Positions 11,471 to 23,345 are shown, numbered from the stretch's first letter. The stretch: DNA of 64,000 bases from Serendipita indica DSM 11827 (GCA_910890315.1 CAJVGD010000001.1:2418001-2482000); one strand, 5' to 3'. Numbers and translations are program-made. Notes: generated from the letters alone by a model not told the origin.

Positions 11471-11536
11471 GACTACAGACCTCTCGGCGACTTCAGTGAG
11501 TTCCGAAAGCTTCAAGCAGGATGGCAAAATTACATA

Positions 11537-13435
11537 TCAGATAGGTGACATAATGTCTCCAAAAATAGGTTCGAGATCTACGCTAGTCCCTCGATTCACT
11601 CGTCGAGTGGCTATGCCCGTCATCGGAGACGTAGAGTGCCAATAAGGGAGGGTGAGATGAAAGTGCCGAAGCGCAATATCCTTGAGCTGCTTGGCACTCT
11701 CATCGCCGGTGAGCGATATTCGTAGTTTGTGTGCTTTTTCATATAAAATTAGATGTCTTGTTTCGTTTCTGAATGGTGAAAGGGTGGAGGCGTGCTCGTG
11801 TAAAAGGCTGAGAATACTGACGAGGATCGTTCTCGGCGCCTCGATGACTTTAACCACCCTTGCATTTGCAAACAAGTCGGTGATTCCGTTCTTGATCGTG
11901 TCAAGCTGGGTAGAAGTAGGAAGCGGAGGAGAAAGATGGGCAAAACGAGTGTCTGGCCAGGATATAATGAGTGTATGTAGACTCTCTAAGGAGAGTGTAG
12001 ATATGTGGGTGAGTGCTATGTGCTCATGACCCCACCAAACTATGATCTCGAATGTACGAAGGGATGGGAGATAGAGAGGTACGATGGGCGCGGTGAGTGG
12101 GCCGATAGTGAGCGTTTGTAGATCTGTCCAGACTTGCATTTCTATGAGATCGTTCGAGTCATTTCTCTGACCAGCTGTTTCCCATTGTTTGCGTGATCCA
12201 TTCCAGTGAGAGCAATATTCGAGGTGAAGCCTGTGTGGTCCATCGAGCATGGGAAGGGTTGGAAGATGGCAATTGTACAGATCAAGCACTTTGATCGAGG
12301 TGATAAACCATTGAAATATCGGTGGAAGTTGGGAATGGGCGAAGCTACCATCAGTAGGTGATATCCATCCGACATTCTCGAGCTCGAGTGACTCGAGAAA
12401 TAGCATCTTGAGCGGGAATATACTGTTGAGGTGCGAACAGGCCACGTCTTTGGCGTCACCATCGAGTTGGTTGATGACTTCGGGAAAGTTGGACGGCATG
12501 GCGAGGCGAAAGCTCCTCCACCTGAGCGTACCCCAGCCATTATCCATGTTTCCTTCCAGTTCTGTTATCAAAGAGACCAGATCATTGAGGTGAGCGAGAA
12601 ATGCTGCGGGGTTCGAAAGCCCAGAAGGGTCGGTGGGAGGTTCGCACGAGCTGAGATCTCTTCCGTCTCGGATGCTGATATCCATAAAAGTGTGTGCGCT
12701 GATACGTCCTCGTCGTCTCCTGATCCGAGTTAACCATCTTCCGACGTCGCGTTGATTAAACAGGACGATGTGAAATTTGGCCCACATAGCCCCATGCTGC
12801 TCAGCAACGTCTCTCCAGCGACTACATACAAGAAGCAGTGTCTCGAGGCTTGCGAATGGCAAGTAATTCACATCTAGCCACAGGTTCTCGGCATAAAAGT
12901 CGAATATTCGCACGAGAATGTCTCGAGGAAGGGTATTAGTGTGATTTGAGTGCTTGACTGGGACATTGGCCCCATCAAACGGCTCTTCTGACACTGATGA
13001 CTGTTCAGACTCGGACTCAGAGTCCGGAGCCTTGAGTCTCTTCGCATGATCCCCCGCGATATTAGACACTGGAGACTCTGAAATAGCTCTCAGTTTGCGG
13101 TGAAGTCGAACCAATGGGCTATTGAAGGAGGCGCGGGTACGCAGGCCAATATGCGAGGCGGCATACATTGCGGCACGGGTGGTGCCCGCTTTAAGGGGGT
13201 GATCCAGAGAGGAAGGTGATGCATGTTGCGAAGTGGTGATCATCAGACTCATTGGCGATGCCGAGAACGCGCTTCCTCCCGAACTGCTCGTTGCGGCAGA
13301 TGGACTCGCTAGTGATGCATCTGTTGGATGGCGAGGATGCGGAGGCCTCGCAGCGAAGCCTAAGACTATATCTTCCATGGCCACCGCCGAGGGTGGACAG
13401 GTCCAAGTCCGACAACGACGGTTCGGGAAGGCCAA
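11537..13435 (-). CDS. F-box-like/LRR-like protein with acidic linker
   Basis: Intact single-exon ORF of 632 aa. The shared leader motif is at 58-74 (SASPMSLMITTSQHASP). A linker holding an acidic Ser/Glu tract (DSESESEQSSVSEE) precedes the F-box-like domain (TLPRDILVRIFDFYAENL ... VCSRWRDVAEQHGAMWAKF). The C-terminal half has LRR-like repeats (FLESLELENVGW, LPSLRTFEIIVWWGHEH, LESLHTLIISWPD) and ends with the family tail LRISLTGDESAKQLKDIALRHF. Residue 20 is the conserved internal Met (MED), an alternative start. The acidic tract is absent from the neighbours. Likely an SCF-type adaptor; the substrate is unknown. Confidence 0.83.
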   Translation of the reverse strand: MAFPNRRCRTWTCPPSAVAMEDIVLGFAARPPHPRHPTDASLASPSAATSSSGGSAFSASPMSLMITTSQHASPSSLDHPLKAGTTRAAMYAASHIGLRTRASFNSPLVRLHRKLRAISESPVSNIAGDHAKRLKAPDSESESEQSSVSEEPFDGANVPVKHSNHTNTLPRDILVRIFDFYAENLWLDVNYLPFASLETLLLVCSRWRDVAEQHGAMWAKFHIVLFNQRDVGRWLTRIRRRRGRISAHTFMDISIRDGRDLSSCEPPTDPSGLSNPAAFLAHLNDLVSLITELEGNMDNGWGTLRWRSFRLAMPSNFPEVINQLDGDAKDVACSHLNSIFPLKMLFLESLELENVGWISPTDGSFAHSQLPPIFQWFITSIKVLDLYNCHLPTLPMLDGPHRLHLEYCSHWNGSRKQWETAGQRNDSNDLIEMQVWTDLQTLTIGPLTAPIVPLYLPSLRTFEIIVWWGHEHIALTHISTLSLESLHTLIISWPDTRFAHLSPPLPTSTQLDTIKNGITDLFANARVVKVIEAPRTILVSILSLLHEHASTLSPFRNETRHLILYEKAHKLRISLTGDESAKQLKDIALRHFHLTLPYWHSTSPMTGIATRRVNRGTSVDLEPIFGDIMSPI

Positions 13436-13713
13436 TTGAAAGATAGAAATGAGACACGTACCTTCTAATCATTGTCATTACATACGATTGGACTTGCTAC
13501 GAATCGTTTATCTCACGGAAGGCCCTGGTGGAAATGCAAACAAGTGGTCGGAACGGAAAACCCTATCCAAAGTTGACACTTATGAGGGCACTATCACCGA
13601 ACACCATGACATTTCACTCGCTAATGAAATCGAGTAAGAAGTTCCCCATGTCCAGAGGGCCATCTATGCCCTCGCGGAGTACGAAGAGCCCTAGAGCTAC
13701 CAACCAATATTTG

Positions 13714-13992
13714 TTAATTAATATCCACCTTTGGAGGAACAGAGTCGAAAGAATATACAGATGCTACTAGAGAGGCGTGTTGGGATGTAGTTATCATTAG
13801 ACCCGGTAATGCACTCCAACTGCTGTGAGGAGAGGAGCTGACAGAGCCGAATGGTGCACAGTATGGAGATGCCTGCTGTGATGTTTTTACAATGAGATCA
13901 GAAGAAGTTGAATAAAGGCTATAAGTTGAAGCTTGTGCAAGATATGGCCCCTCGCTGTACGTCGCAGGTGGATGCAGTGCGTGAGACAACAA
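13714..13992 (-). pseudogene. Motif-only fragment of the F-box-like leader
   Basis: A 92-aa frame contains the double-motif leader of the 1763-3658 copy (SSDLIVKTSQQASPYCAPFGSV, then LPGLMITTSQHAS) and stops at 13714 with no F-box behind it. Upstream on the same strand, a different frame at 13887-14170 reads like real protein (LNITQFNISQLSSEFTVSS, then SIVQEVLKDQVAAVASER), but I found no clean splice joining it to the motif. It could be a solo leader remnant at the edge of the array, or a 3' exon captured by the neighbouring NB-ARC gene. Confidence 0.5.
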
Positions 13993-14053
13993 TCGTGTAC
14001 TGTGACCATGGCCGTCTTGTTCCTTTCACTAGCCACCGCGGCCACCTGGTCCT

Positions 14054-16661
14054 TCAAGACCTCTTGAACAATGGAGGGCCCGCTTCTGGGGATTGAAGAC
14101 ACTGTGAACTCACTTGAGAGTTGCGAGATGTTGAACTGTGTGATGTTGAGAGTCGAAAATGGCTGGATCTCCGCGTCGACGCAATTCTGCGTCGCTGGGA
14201 AAGATCTGGGATCCCCATCCAGTCTCTTTTTAGATCCACGCGGTTGTACGCTGGTCCTGGCATGATCAAGAGCTCAAAGGAGGCTCGATCATTTACATGA
14301 AGGTTTCCCCAATGAGAAGACAGCGCGCGTATATGGGGAATAAGATGTCCATGAAGTCGTCCGCCCTCGCGACCGGAACCACAGCAGAGTAATATGACCA
14401 TAGCGTTTCGATATATGATGAATTCACTCTCCTGCAGTCGTTCTTGGGCCCAGGTCCGAACGAGTGGGTGCATGCTGAGCACGCGGTTTTGATCACCGTC
14501 TTCAGAAAGGGTCACAAGGAAAATGGTCTGAAGCTCGACCAAAACTTCGTCGAAATTATCTTCCGCCCATTCTCCAGTACGACAAAGCATGCCGTGAAGA
14601 AGAATTGTCGTACGTCGAAACTCGTCACCCCTGTCCAAAACAGTCACTGGATCGAGGAGGAAGTGATGCTCGGCTGCGAGCTCGATGAGAGCTGGTGGAA
14701 AGTTTCGGTAATGGCCAAAGGAGAATATATGGAGATATTGTTGGGCCAGAGGAGAGAGCCTTTCGGACATGAGGTCGAGGGATGTATATAAGGTGGTTTG
14801 ATATTTGTCTCGTTGCTCCGGCAGCGGATGTATAAGGATGCGCCGAGGACTTTTCCTTAGGCGGCTGAGATAGTCACCCAGGCAGTGGTGTGGCTTAATG
14901 TAGCCCCCAGCTTGGATCAGCGCGACGGGAAGATAACCCAGTTCTTCAGCAATACTGAAGGTTATATTAGTTTGTTCATTTGTTGCGCTCTGCCCAGGCG
15001 GTAGAATGACTTTCAGCAGCGCCTTTACCGCCTCTTTTGGAGTCATTTCCCCTAATTCCAGATGGGCCTCTGTTGCCAGGTTCCCTAGTGCCCTATTTCG
15101 CGTAGAGATGAGGATAAAGGCATGTGTAGACTGGGGAAAGTAGTTGGCGATCGCTACTGAGCGATCATCCACATTGTCGAAGATGATGAGATACTTTCCG
15201 TCTGTCTGTTCGTCCCATTTATCCAGAATCTTGAGTGCATCATATATCGTGCGACAGGTATGACCCAATTCTCGAACTCTGGCAACCAGGTTGCCTGCAA
15301 CGGTCTGAATCGAGCTACCATCAATGTAAAAACCGTGTTTGAACCTGGGATAAGTCAGATTAGCGACTTGAGGTCCACTGAATCGTACCAATTGGCGTTC
15401 TGATGGGCAAAGTGGAGCAGCAACTGAGTCTTGCCCACACCTGCCATCCCTGAAACTACCACGATACATGGCCCTAAGACGGATCCTCCGAGCAACCACT
15501 TATTGAGCCGCTCCTTTTTGTAGACGAGCAACAAAGAATGCGGAGAGGGCAGGTAGACTATGGTTGTTGCCCCTAGGTTTCGCTTTCAGTTGAGCTATGA
15601 AGTGTTATAATTTAAAAAGTCGGTTGTATCCTGGACTAACCGATTTCTCTGGCGTTAGCTGACCAGCGAGTCGACCCGTCTGTAAGCAATCATGGACTCG
15701 ACTCTGTACCCTCTCCTCATAGAGAAAACGATTTGTAATACTTATTATCTGAGAGAATATCTGTGGTGGTGCAGGCCTATATCCCAATCCGCTTTCAACA
15801 GAGAATCGATAATATCCTTGGTTCATTGAGATGGTGCTTTTCAATTCTGTTGCCATTCGGTCGTTCTCTGCCAAAACGTAGTCTATAGGATCCTCGAAAG
15901 GGCCAGATTTCTCGAGATTGGTACGTGTCAAGATGGACGGTCGGCCGTAGCCTAGACTGATAAGAAGGGAAATAGTGCTAGCCTGGGGATAATACGAAGC
16001 AACTTCTGCAATGACTTCTCGTATCGAATTGTTAAGGGCCAATCCTGCTCACCCGTACTCCTCTGCAAATTCGGATTGTTCCACAGTAATAGGATCAAAT
16101 AGTGGAGTGCCCCAACTCGCCTGTATGGCCTCGACTACTGAGATGTCCGACGATGATTCCTGACATCTATAGGTTCTGAATCGCCGGAAATACTGTTTGT
16201 TGGTCGATGGTGATGCAAAAACGAATCTGCACCTTATCAGTGGTTTCCTCTGCATGTCGCGAGACATACCCTATACAGTTGCCGTTGCTGCCTAGCAGTC
16301 GCATTTCTCCTGGTTTTCCATATTGTCAGAGAATTTTCTTGATTTCCTCCGTGAGAAGCTGCGTCCGTTGCTTGCTATTACTGCGAGTATCGGTGAAGAT
16401 GGCCATGTATAGATCATAAAATGCTTCTTTTGCCTCTTTTACCGTCATTTTGAGCACGATGAAGAAGAGTGCTATGATAGCGCTGGTCCCGGAACCCACA
16501 ATGAAGTGGAAGTAATCACAAGGGGGCCAGATCGGGATTTGGGTGCTCTTCTCCATCATAAAAACCAATATTGTAAAGCAGATATCCCAGTATTTCCAAT
16601 TGTGAGAACGCACGAACGTCGCCATGATCTGCAAGGCCGTCTCGCTCGCGTGCATGATCAT
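14054..16661 (-). pseudogene. Patatin-like/NB-ARC STAND protein (NLR-like), decayed
   Basis: The N-terminal part matches patatin-like phospholipases: DYFHFIVGSGTSAIIALF, where GTSTGG is expected; then FVFASPSTNKQYFRRFRTYR, ASWGTPLFDPI, ALNNSIREVIAEV and ISLGYGRPSI. An NB-ARC module follows: Walker A GMAGVGKTQLL (about 15415-15450), Walker B KYLIIFDNVDD, ILISTRNRAL, a GLPL-like LGYLPVALIQAGGYI, and MHPLVRTWAQERL. Known: fungal patatin-NB-ARC proteins are NLR-type sensors thought to act in non-self recognition. A 44-nt intron (15345-15388) gives NANW-FKHGFYIDGSS. Defects: the GxSxG nucleophile elbow reads GTSAI; in-frame TGA codons fall at about 16049 (after EEYG) and at about 15596 if a likely intron is removed; no TPR or ankyrin tail is visible after the MHP motif. 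The Gly-rich loop upstream of 16661 is too degraded to call. Confidence 0.65.
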
Positions 16662-18894
16662 TTTAAACGCTGATTGGAGCTACGCACCTAAAACGAGAAT
16701 ACAAAGCCCCTCTACTACAGCAGGGAGCTCCATCAGATATTCTACAGGCTCTCAAAGACACGTTATGTTGGCCAAGCCGACGCGGGTGGCTGACAAGAAC
16801 TGGCCCCTACTCGCCACCACGCCTTATACGTAACCGGACAAAGGATTGAACGTTTTCCACTTAAATCTAGAGGAGAGAACATACAGGTTTTCAACAATTC
16901 TCCTCCATCTCTCATAGTACAGATACAAACTAGAGTATTCCCCCAAGTACGTTTCTACGTAGATAGGAACTGGGTTCCTCATGTCCAGTTCGCATACATT
17001 CAGATCGAATTTAGCGTTACCCTCCTGCTTGCCGGGGTCTTTTAGCTCACACAACTTGAGAGGGCTACTATCGTATCCACCTCTCATATACTCCCATACC
17101 GTTTCTCGCCAAGTGAACCCAGTCCTTCATTTGTGACCATCTTCTCGGTAAACTCGACCAGAAAAGCACGCTTGATATTCAATTAAGTAACCAGCCTTGT
17201 GATGAAGAGACTTGCTTGGATGTTGTGGGCCCGACAATCTCGCTTCATAGTTCCGAACTGTTTAGTCGAGCCCGAGTAACCAACGCAAGTTGACACGACA
17301 TCTTTCGTTTCTGAATAGTGCAGCAGTCCATCGCCGACATTGGAAACTGGCATTGGAAAGTGGGTTTCTCCAGCATTGCCACGACGAGCTGGAGTGAGAA
17401 AAACCCCACATGACGACAGTGTCAAATGTTTATTCTGTTCGCGCTTCTCAATCCTGTCGTGATCCTAGTTGAATCCAGAGCACTATGCAAAGTGGCCCGT
17501 CTCAGACCCCAGCCGCCAGCCTCGCCATGTCCAGAGGCCGGCGGGTCAGCAGACCGTTTCACCCTCCTCAAAATCTCCATATCATGAGACCATTTCACAC
17601 ATGAATTAGGTCTATTCTGCTCTTAAGGACAGGCCAAGGCCAGGCGCGTGAATACCCCGGAAACCCGCAGAACCGACACATGAGGAATCCTGGCCGGAGA
17701 TGGAAGGTTTCGGTGAGCAGGTTATTTCGCCGAATCTCCATTTTACCGGGAAGTGGGAAACGGTACATAAGAGGTGGCGCCTTTGGCCTGTCACCAAAGG
17801 TGGAGCGTGACCTATGGTCCCCACGAAACATTCGCTACCACCGTCGACGAGGCGTAGCCGTCTATTGTTCTCCTCCTCGTCAATCCAATACTCGTAAATC
17901 ATCGAGAAATACACCTGTTAGCGTCGGAATCATGCCCACGGTACGTCAAATTTCGACACTATCGCCGAAGCGCCACTCGGGTGTGTTGCTGACGACGTTT
18001 ATTGCGTATCTCCTCGTCCCTTGGTCTATAGTTCATGCTCGGCGAAAATGAAGAAGAGAATTCGAGCATTGAGGCCATAAACACAACTTTGGAGGACACT
18101 CCCGTATGTACCCCTGAATACCCGCGCAGCATGTTGCCTTTCTAACCAGCTCTTCGCTCCAGGATCTCTCAACCGCACAACACTCATCACCCAAACAATG
18201 TCTACGCCAAAGGGACGCCCAACTCTCAACTGCGTCCCTTCCAACCATCTACGAGTCGTCGCCAAAAGAGAATAGCCGTCTACGTCGAAATTATGCGTTT
18301 TCCAACCTTGAACAACTGCGACTTTAAATACCACTCTTGTCTTGTCCCTCGCGTTCCACCCCTCTCAATGTACTCTTTATCACATTCTTGTATTGTTTGA
18401 ACCAAATGTATAATAGGCTTGCAAAACTAATGGACAGGCACCATGCCATCCTCGTACAAAGAAAAAACCGTCGTCTACACGGCGTCCAAGAAAAGAGATA
18501 AACGAATAAACATCAGGCGGTCAACGGGATGGGCGTAGCGAATCAAATGTGACAGAAGAAAAGAGGTGCGCTACAGGGATGTGATTACAAGTGGATAGAG
18601 TCATGACGAGTTTCGGGACGAGACGTTGCGGGCGTGAGCGAATGAGTAGACGAGAAACCCGGCGGGGTTATAGCCGCTACTAGTGATGTATAAGAAAAGT
18701 GTCCACGAGTTGCCAGAAAACGAGGGGCGCATATGTTTTGTAAAAGAATGGGCTGAGCGGATGGCGCTCGCGGAAAGGAGAGGATGGCGGCAAGCTCTGA
18801 TTTCATGAGTCGAAAGAAAGAACACAAGTAGTGTTCGATGCAGAGTTGAAATGTCCATGGAGAGTGAGGAAGGTCGTCGAGCTTTGCGTACTTT
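16662..18894. other. Spacer, no supported gene
   Basis: Open frames of 80-125 codons occur on both strands (for example 16824-17087 -, 17612-17914 -, 17680-18051 +, 18026-18334 -). I recognise no domain in them and see no paralogue in the window. The frame at 16824-17087 could be an upstream exon of the NB-ARC gene, but nothing shows it. Confidence 0.35.
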
Positions 18895-21072
18895 TTACGA
18901 CTGGGCGGTGCTCTTGCGCTTTTGTGGTCGACGCTTGTGGTCTTGGAGATACTGGCTCGCAAAGAAGCGTTGTCCACTACAAGAGAATATCAGCGCCAGA
19001 TCCGACAGCACAGAGGGAGAAAAACGTACCATGGTGCACCAGAGGTCTGGCTCTTCAGGCAACCGTCATCGCAGGCATACGGGCGATGTCCAAGATGTCG
19101 CCGAACGTGCTCAATTGCCCGTTCAACCCGCTCAAATTGCTTTTCTGAACGATCGCACTGCGCGTGGTGCCCACCAAACAAGCATCGCCAATGGCTGCCA
19201 TTCTCATCCTGCACCAGAAAGACGGTGTAAATGGAGCGCCCCACCATGCCGAGCCCACGGGCTGCGGGATCAGAGAGCGACTCGATCCGGGGCTCCTGCT
19301 CGTGGTTGTAATACCATGGCTGACCGAGGATTTCATCCAAGATGGCACGTCGCTTCCTCGAGTCTTCGTCATGGCCGCAGAAAGAGGCGTCGAGCAACTG
19401 CTGATCAACGTCCAGGCGCTGACCAGGGAAACGAGTGGAATTCCTCAGCGCCGGCGAGGTCTGAGACCGCTCAAAGTCCGAGGGCGGCTCGCTCGGGGAT
19501 GTTTGAGGAAGAGGTGAGCCGATGACACCGTTGGAAGAGCCAAAGGGAGCGGGCATGTACACCTTGTGGTTGACATCGATGATTGTGTTGAAGTCTGGCG
19601 CGGACACGAGCCCGTTGGCGGAGTAGTTCACGTAGTCGGGTCCAGGCAGAGCGTAGCCCGGATATCGAGAATGAGAGTTGGGGTTCTGCTGTGGGGACGA
19701 GTGGGGGGGCATGGCGGGCGACCGAGCGGGATGGCTATAATATGGGACGAGATTAGGGGTTCCTTGGATATACGGTTGTTCCATATGTGGTGAGCGAGGG
19801 TGAATTTGGATTGTGGTCGACATGGGGTCGGGGGCAAAAGTGTTGTAGTACGCCGCAGGGTTTGGGGGACTATACGTCTGGTGATCGATACTGTACTGCG
19901 GATGGTACGCGTCTGGATGTCTGGAGAGCCCGACATTTGTATGTGGGCCCTCGGCGACAGAGGCCACCGGGCGCTGGTCATCAGTCGAAGGGGGCAGTGA
20001 GAGAAAACCAATGTCGTGACTGAGAAAGAACAATGTCAGTGTACATTCTCGTGAGCAAGAGGATGGGAACCGTATCTTACCTCGCGGCGGCTATTTTACC
20101 GCCCGGGGGAGCAACTGCTGGGAGGCCTCGCTCGGAGGCCGCATGCGCCGGTGAATACATTCCGTCATCTGGAATAAGTGAACACGCGTCAGTTGAGATC
20201 GACAGACACAGTATGCCATGAATGCCTTACAATTGTACAGTTCACCGTGGGAGTACTGGGCAGGCATATGTGCTAACCCTAGACTAGATGTGACCGAGGT
20301 GATATTGCCGTATGCATCGAACGAGTGGCCGTCGAGTTGGTGCGGCTCCGACCAATATCTGCCGTTGTCCATGGTCGACGTCGGAAGGGAGGACGGCGGG
20401 TTTGAAGAAAGAAGAAGCGAAGCTATGGGAGGGGCGTGGTCAGTGAAAGTTGGTGCAGCAGACAGCAAGGCAGACATACGAGCGTCTGTCGTTGTAGTCG
20501 TTGTCGTCGTACGCCGAGTGCGTCCACTGCGGGCAGCCGTAGGGCTCCGGATGGAGGGAGGAGGAGAAGAGATATTCGTGACGATGGAGACAGGAGAGAC
20601 GACAGGATGCTTGGTATAAGAACCATTGCGAGTGTGTCGACTCTGCCGCGGTGATTGGTACATTGGAATCTGTGTCACTGCATTCGTGGCGACGTGGCCG
20701 GAGGGCGGGGTACCGGAATACAGTGTCGCATTCGAATGGAGATACGAGTTGGTTCCTGGGCCCAAAGTTGATGGCGGCAGCGCGAGGTCGGCTCCAATGT
20801 TGGGCCTGTTGTTTGAAATTCGACGCCGATCATAGTCATTTCTGGGGCGACCAAGTTGGGCGCCTTGAATGGTTTTCCTGCGGACAAGTGGAGACACTGC
20901 CCGTCCGCTTGCTGTGAAGTACTCAGATCCTGGTCAGAGGCGAACTGCGGCCATACTAACCTTTGGCCAAGCCCGCAGACTGCTGGGGATGAGATGCAAT
21001 CCGCTCCGTAGGGTTCTCCTGACTCCCTCGATAGGACACGGAGGCCCTGTTGCGACGGTTGAGCTGGCTCAT
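18895..21072 (-). CDS. C2H2-type zinc-finger regulator, 650 aa, five exons
   Basis: Exons on the minus strand: 20961-21072, 20231-20911, 20081-20168, 19030-20019 and 18895-18976. All four introns are GT-AG, 49-62 nt, and the frame closes exactly (1953 nt). The protein starts MSQLNRRNRASVSYRGSQ. The first ~490 residues are Pro/Ser/Tyr-rich and disordered, typical of transcription-factor activation regions. A C-terminal module (about 495-645) begins RLDVDQQLLDASF and ends in fingers WRCLF...C, HVRRHLGHRPYACDDGC and CGQRFFASQYLQDHKRR. The last intron splits the Cys codon of APCGQRFF (TG|T). The module resembles the C-terminus of the 24798-28627 gene, so both belong to one regulator family. Target genes are unknown. 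Confidence 0.85.
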
Positions 21073-22848
21073 GGAAATCCGATAAAAAAAGCGAAAGCAA
21101 TGCTGATGAGCGAGTATGATTGGTTACTAATGTGTGTAAGCAATTGGTATGATTTGAGCAGGCGGAGCGAGCAATGCGCACCAATAGTTGGGTCTACTGA
21201 TGCCGAGCGAGCAGTTTCGCCTAGGGAAAGTCGAGTGGCGTATCCAACACGAGTAGATGGAGTAAAGAGCGTAAAGTGTGTATTGCCGATGCTTGGCGAC
21301 GACGTCTAGAAGACGCAGTGATTTTGGATGTGAGATGGACGAAAGAGAGTGTGCAAATGGGGAGGCTGGACCATCAGTTGCGGCCCAGAAGGTCAGGCAG
21401 GGCCTCAAATATTGAGTCAAAGCTTTAGAGCTGCCGAGCCACACTCACTAGTCGTCGGGCTTTGAATGCGGGCACTGGGTCCGCACTCGAGCGCGGCGCA
21501 ATCGAAAGGGCGGTCCGCTGACTTGATCATGGATGGTAGATACGCCACCTCATAGGTCATTGATGAGCCCCGTTTGCGTTGTGCTCCGGAGTTGCACAAG
21601 GCGCGGTGGATGCGATGTCCCTCTACAGCCGTCCTTCACTGCAAAGGGACCTCATTGTGGCCTCATCCGACGGAATTCGCGCCCTCAAAGTCCATTTTGA
21701 ATTTGTTTTAAGACATTCGTGAGACGATTTGCGGGCTGTTCACGAGCTCTGTGTGGGCTGTGGCTACAAGCGCTCGCAGGAATATTTGCGGCCACCACCA
21801 ACCTTGCAGTCGAAAACCCGAATCTGCAGGGCCGATTAGCGTTTACAAGACCATCTTCCACCAAGGATTCGCTCACCATTACGTCGGCGTGAACAGGCGT
21901 TTGCAAATCCCCTACGTCCCAAGGCGCCGACTTGGGCCAGAGTCACGTCCTTGGCTACCAATTGACCTGGCATCTAAACCATCCTACATCATTTGTGCCC
22001 TTTCTCGCGGCCATTCGGCCCAGTCCGTCGGTTCGACCCTGCGTCAGCTCGCCGGAAGAGATGAACAGAGTTTCCGCCACGACGGAGTTATCTTTGCACC
22101 GGGGCTCGACTTTGTGTCTTGTTACATCTTAGCATTCCAGACCTTTGGAAAACAGCACGATCAGCTTACTGGGGATTCCAGGGAGCTGGGCTCTGATCGA
22201 TGTACCAGCTCCGGCATTTGTTGCTACGCATTGTTTCTATTCGCTTTACATGTATTGCTGGCATATTTGCTCATATTAGCCAACTCCCCTCACTTGCATT
22301 TACCAAACTCGTACCGGTCAGTTATCCCTTGAGAATGCCCAACGTGTCGTGTTTCTACTCCTCAGTAACGATCTGCCAGTGATGATCGACAGAGGCCCCG
22401 CTCAGGGGGCCAGTAACTGTCCAGCATTTGGTTGACTGCTCAGCGAAGAGACGCATTCTCGTTGATGGAGGGGCCCAAAGACGTCCATTTGAAGTATATA
22501 GAACTGCCCAATTGTAATCACACCAACTGCGTCGTTCAGACAAGTACCCAAGATGCACACGCGGTCTTGGGACGGTCGAAGGTCCACGAGTGCTCGGTCG
22601 TCAGAAACGCGAGACTCGACAAGGGCTCTAGATGTGTCTATCTACAACTTGTTATATCGACTCTAAATCTTTTATCAAAGAGTGATCAATTGCTTGCACC
22701 TTACCAGCACGGATTCCCAACTCTCCCTTCCCCCGGTTATTCTAAGATTACATGTCGAGGCAAATAGCATGATCTACTAATGACGACTGTAGACCAGGAA
22801 CGTAGTTTGTGCTTCTTACTTCTGAGCCATCTGCAGTCGAGTGGATTC
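21073..22848. other. Spacer, no supported gene
   Basis: Upstream region of the 18895-21072 regulator. The longest frame (21751-22332, +, 193 codons) has no recognisable domain, no splice-supported extension and no paralogue here. I do not call it a gene. Confidence 0.35.
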
Positions 22849-23345
22849 TTACCAGTCAATGTTCTGTTCTGGAGTATTATCGGATACATCTGGATCGTAT
22901 AGTACATTGCATATCGTAGAAGTTACTTCAGCTACAACTCCACAGTCGAATCTTGACGGGGTACTCGGTGGTTCAAGCTCCTCGGCGCAGAACTCGTCGT
23001 TCCCTGACTGTCGTTGAATAGCAATGTAGTACTCGAAGCTATATTGCATCAAATTATTTGCATTGACCGGTCATATGGACTCACCGTGCCTAGGGTACGT
23101 CAGGTCTCATTTCATGGTCAACCGCGGGAACCAAGCTGCGAAACAAGGTGAATTCAAACTGAATGAGATATGAAGATTGATCGAATCTGACCTTTGTTCT
23201 GCGCATGAATCTTGAAACGCAGTTCAGGCTGATAGGTATCAGGTATGAGCAGGTCATATGATCCCTGCTTCTCCATGCCCGTTAAGGTATCACGCGTATC
23301 ATCGTGCACGCATCCTATCTCCGATATAGGGTCTGGTTGCCCTCC
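22849..23345 (-). pseudogene. Remnant of an unrecognised multi-exon gene
   Basis: Two stretches read like real protein. The first (about 23190-23345) runs DPISEIGCVHDDTRDTLTG, then MEKQGSYDLLIPDTYQPELR and FKIHAQNK. It ends at a good donor (gtcaga), and an acceptor (tttcgcag) near 23148 allows AWFPRLTMK and a stop. The second (22849-23052) runs YSFEYYIAIQRQSGNDEF and on to VLYDPDVSDNTPEQNIDW, preceded by an acceptor (caatatag). I could not join them in one frame and saw no start, so this may be a decayed gene or one exon pair of a gene I cannot model. The family is not recognised. Confidence 0.35.

Noticed and set aside
17612-18334. Several 100-codon frames on both strands
   Set aside because: No domain, no splice-supported extension, no paralogue in the window; expected by chance at this base composition.
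21751-22332. 193-codon plus-strand ORF
   Set aside because: Sequence has no recognisable domain and mixed hydrophobic/basic composition typical of a chance frame.
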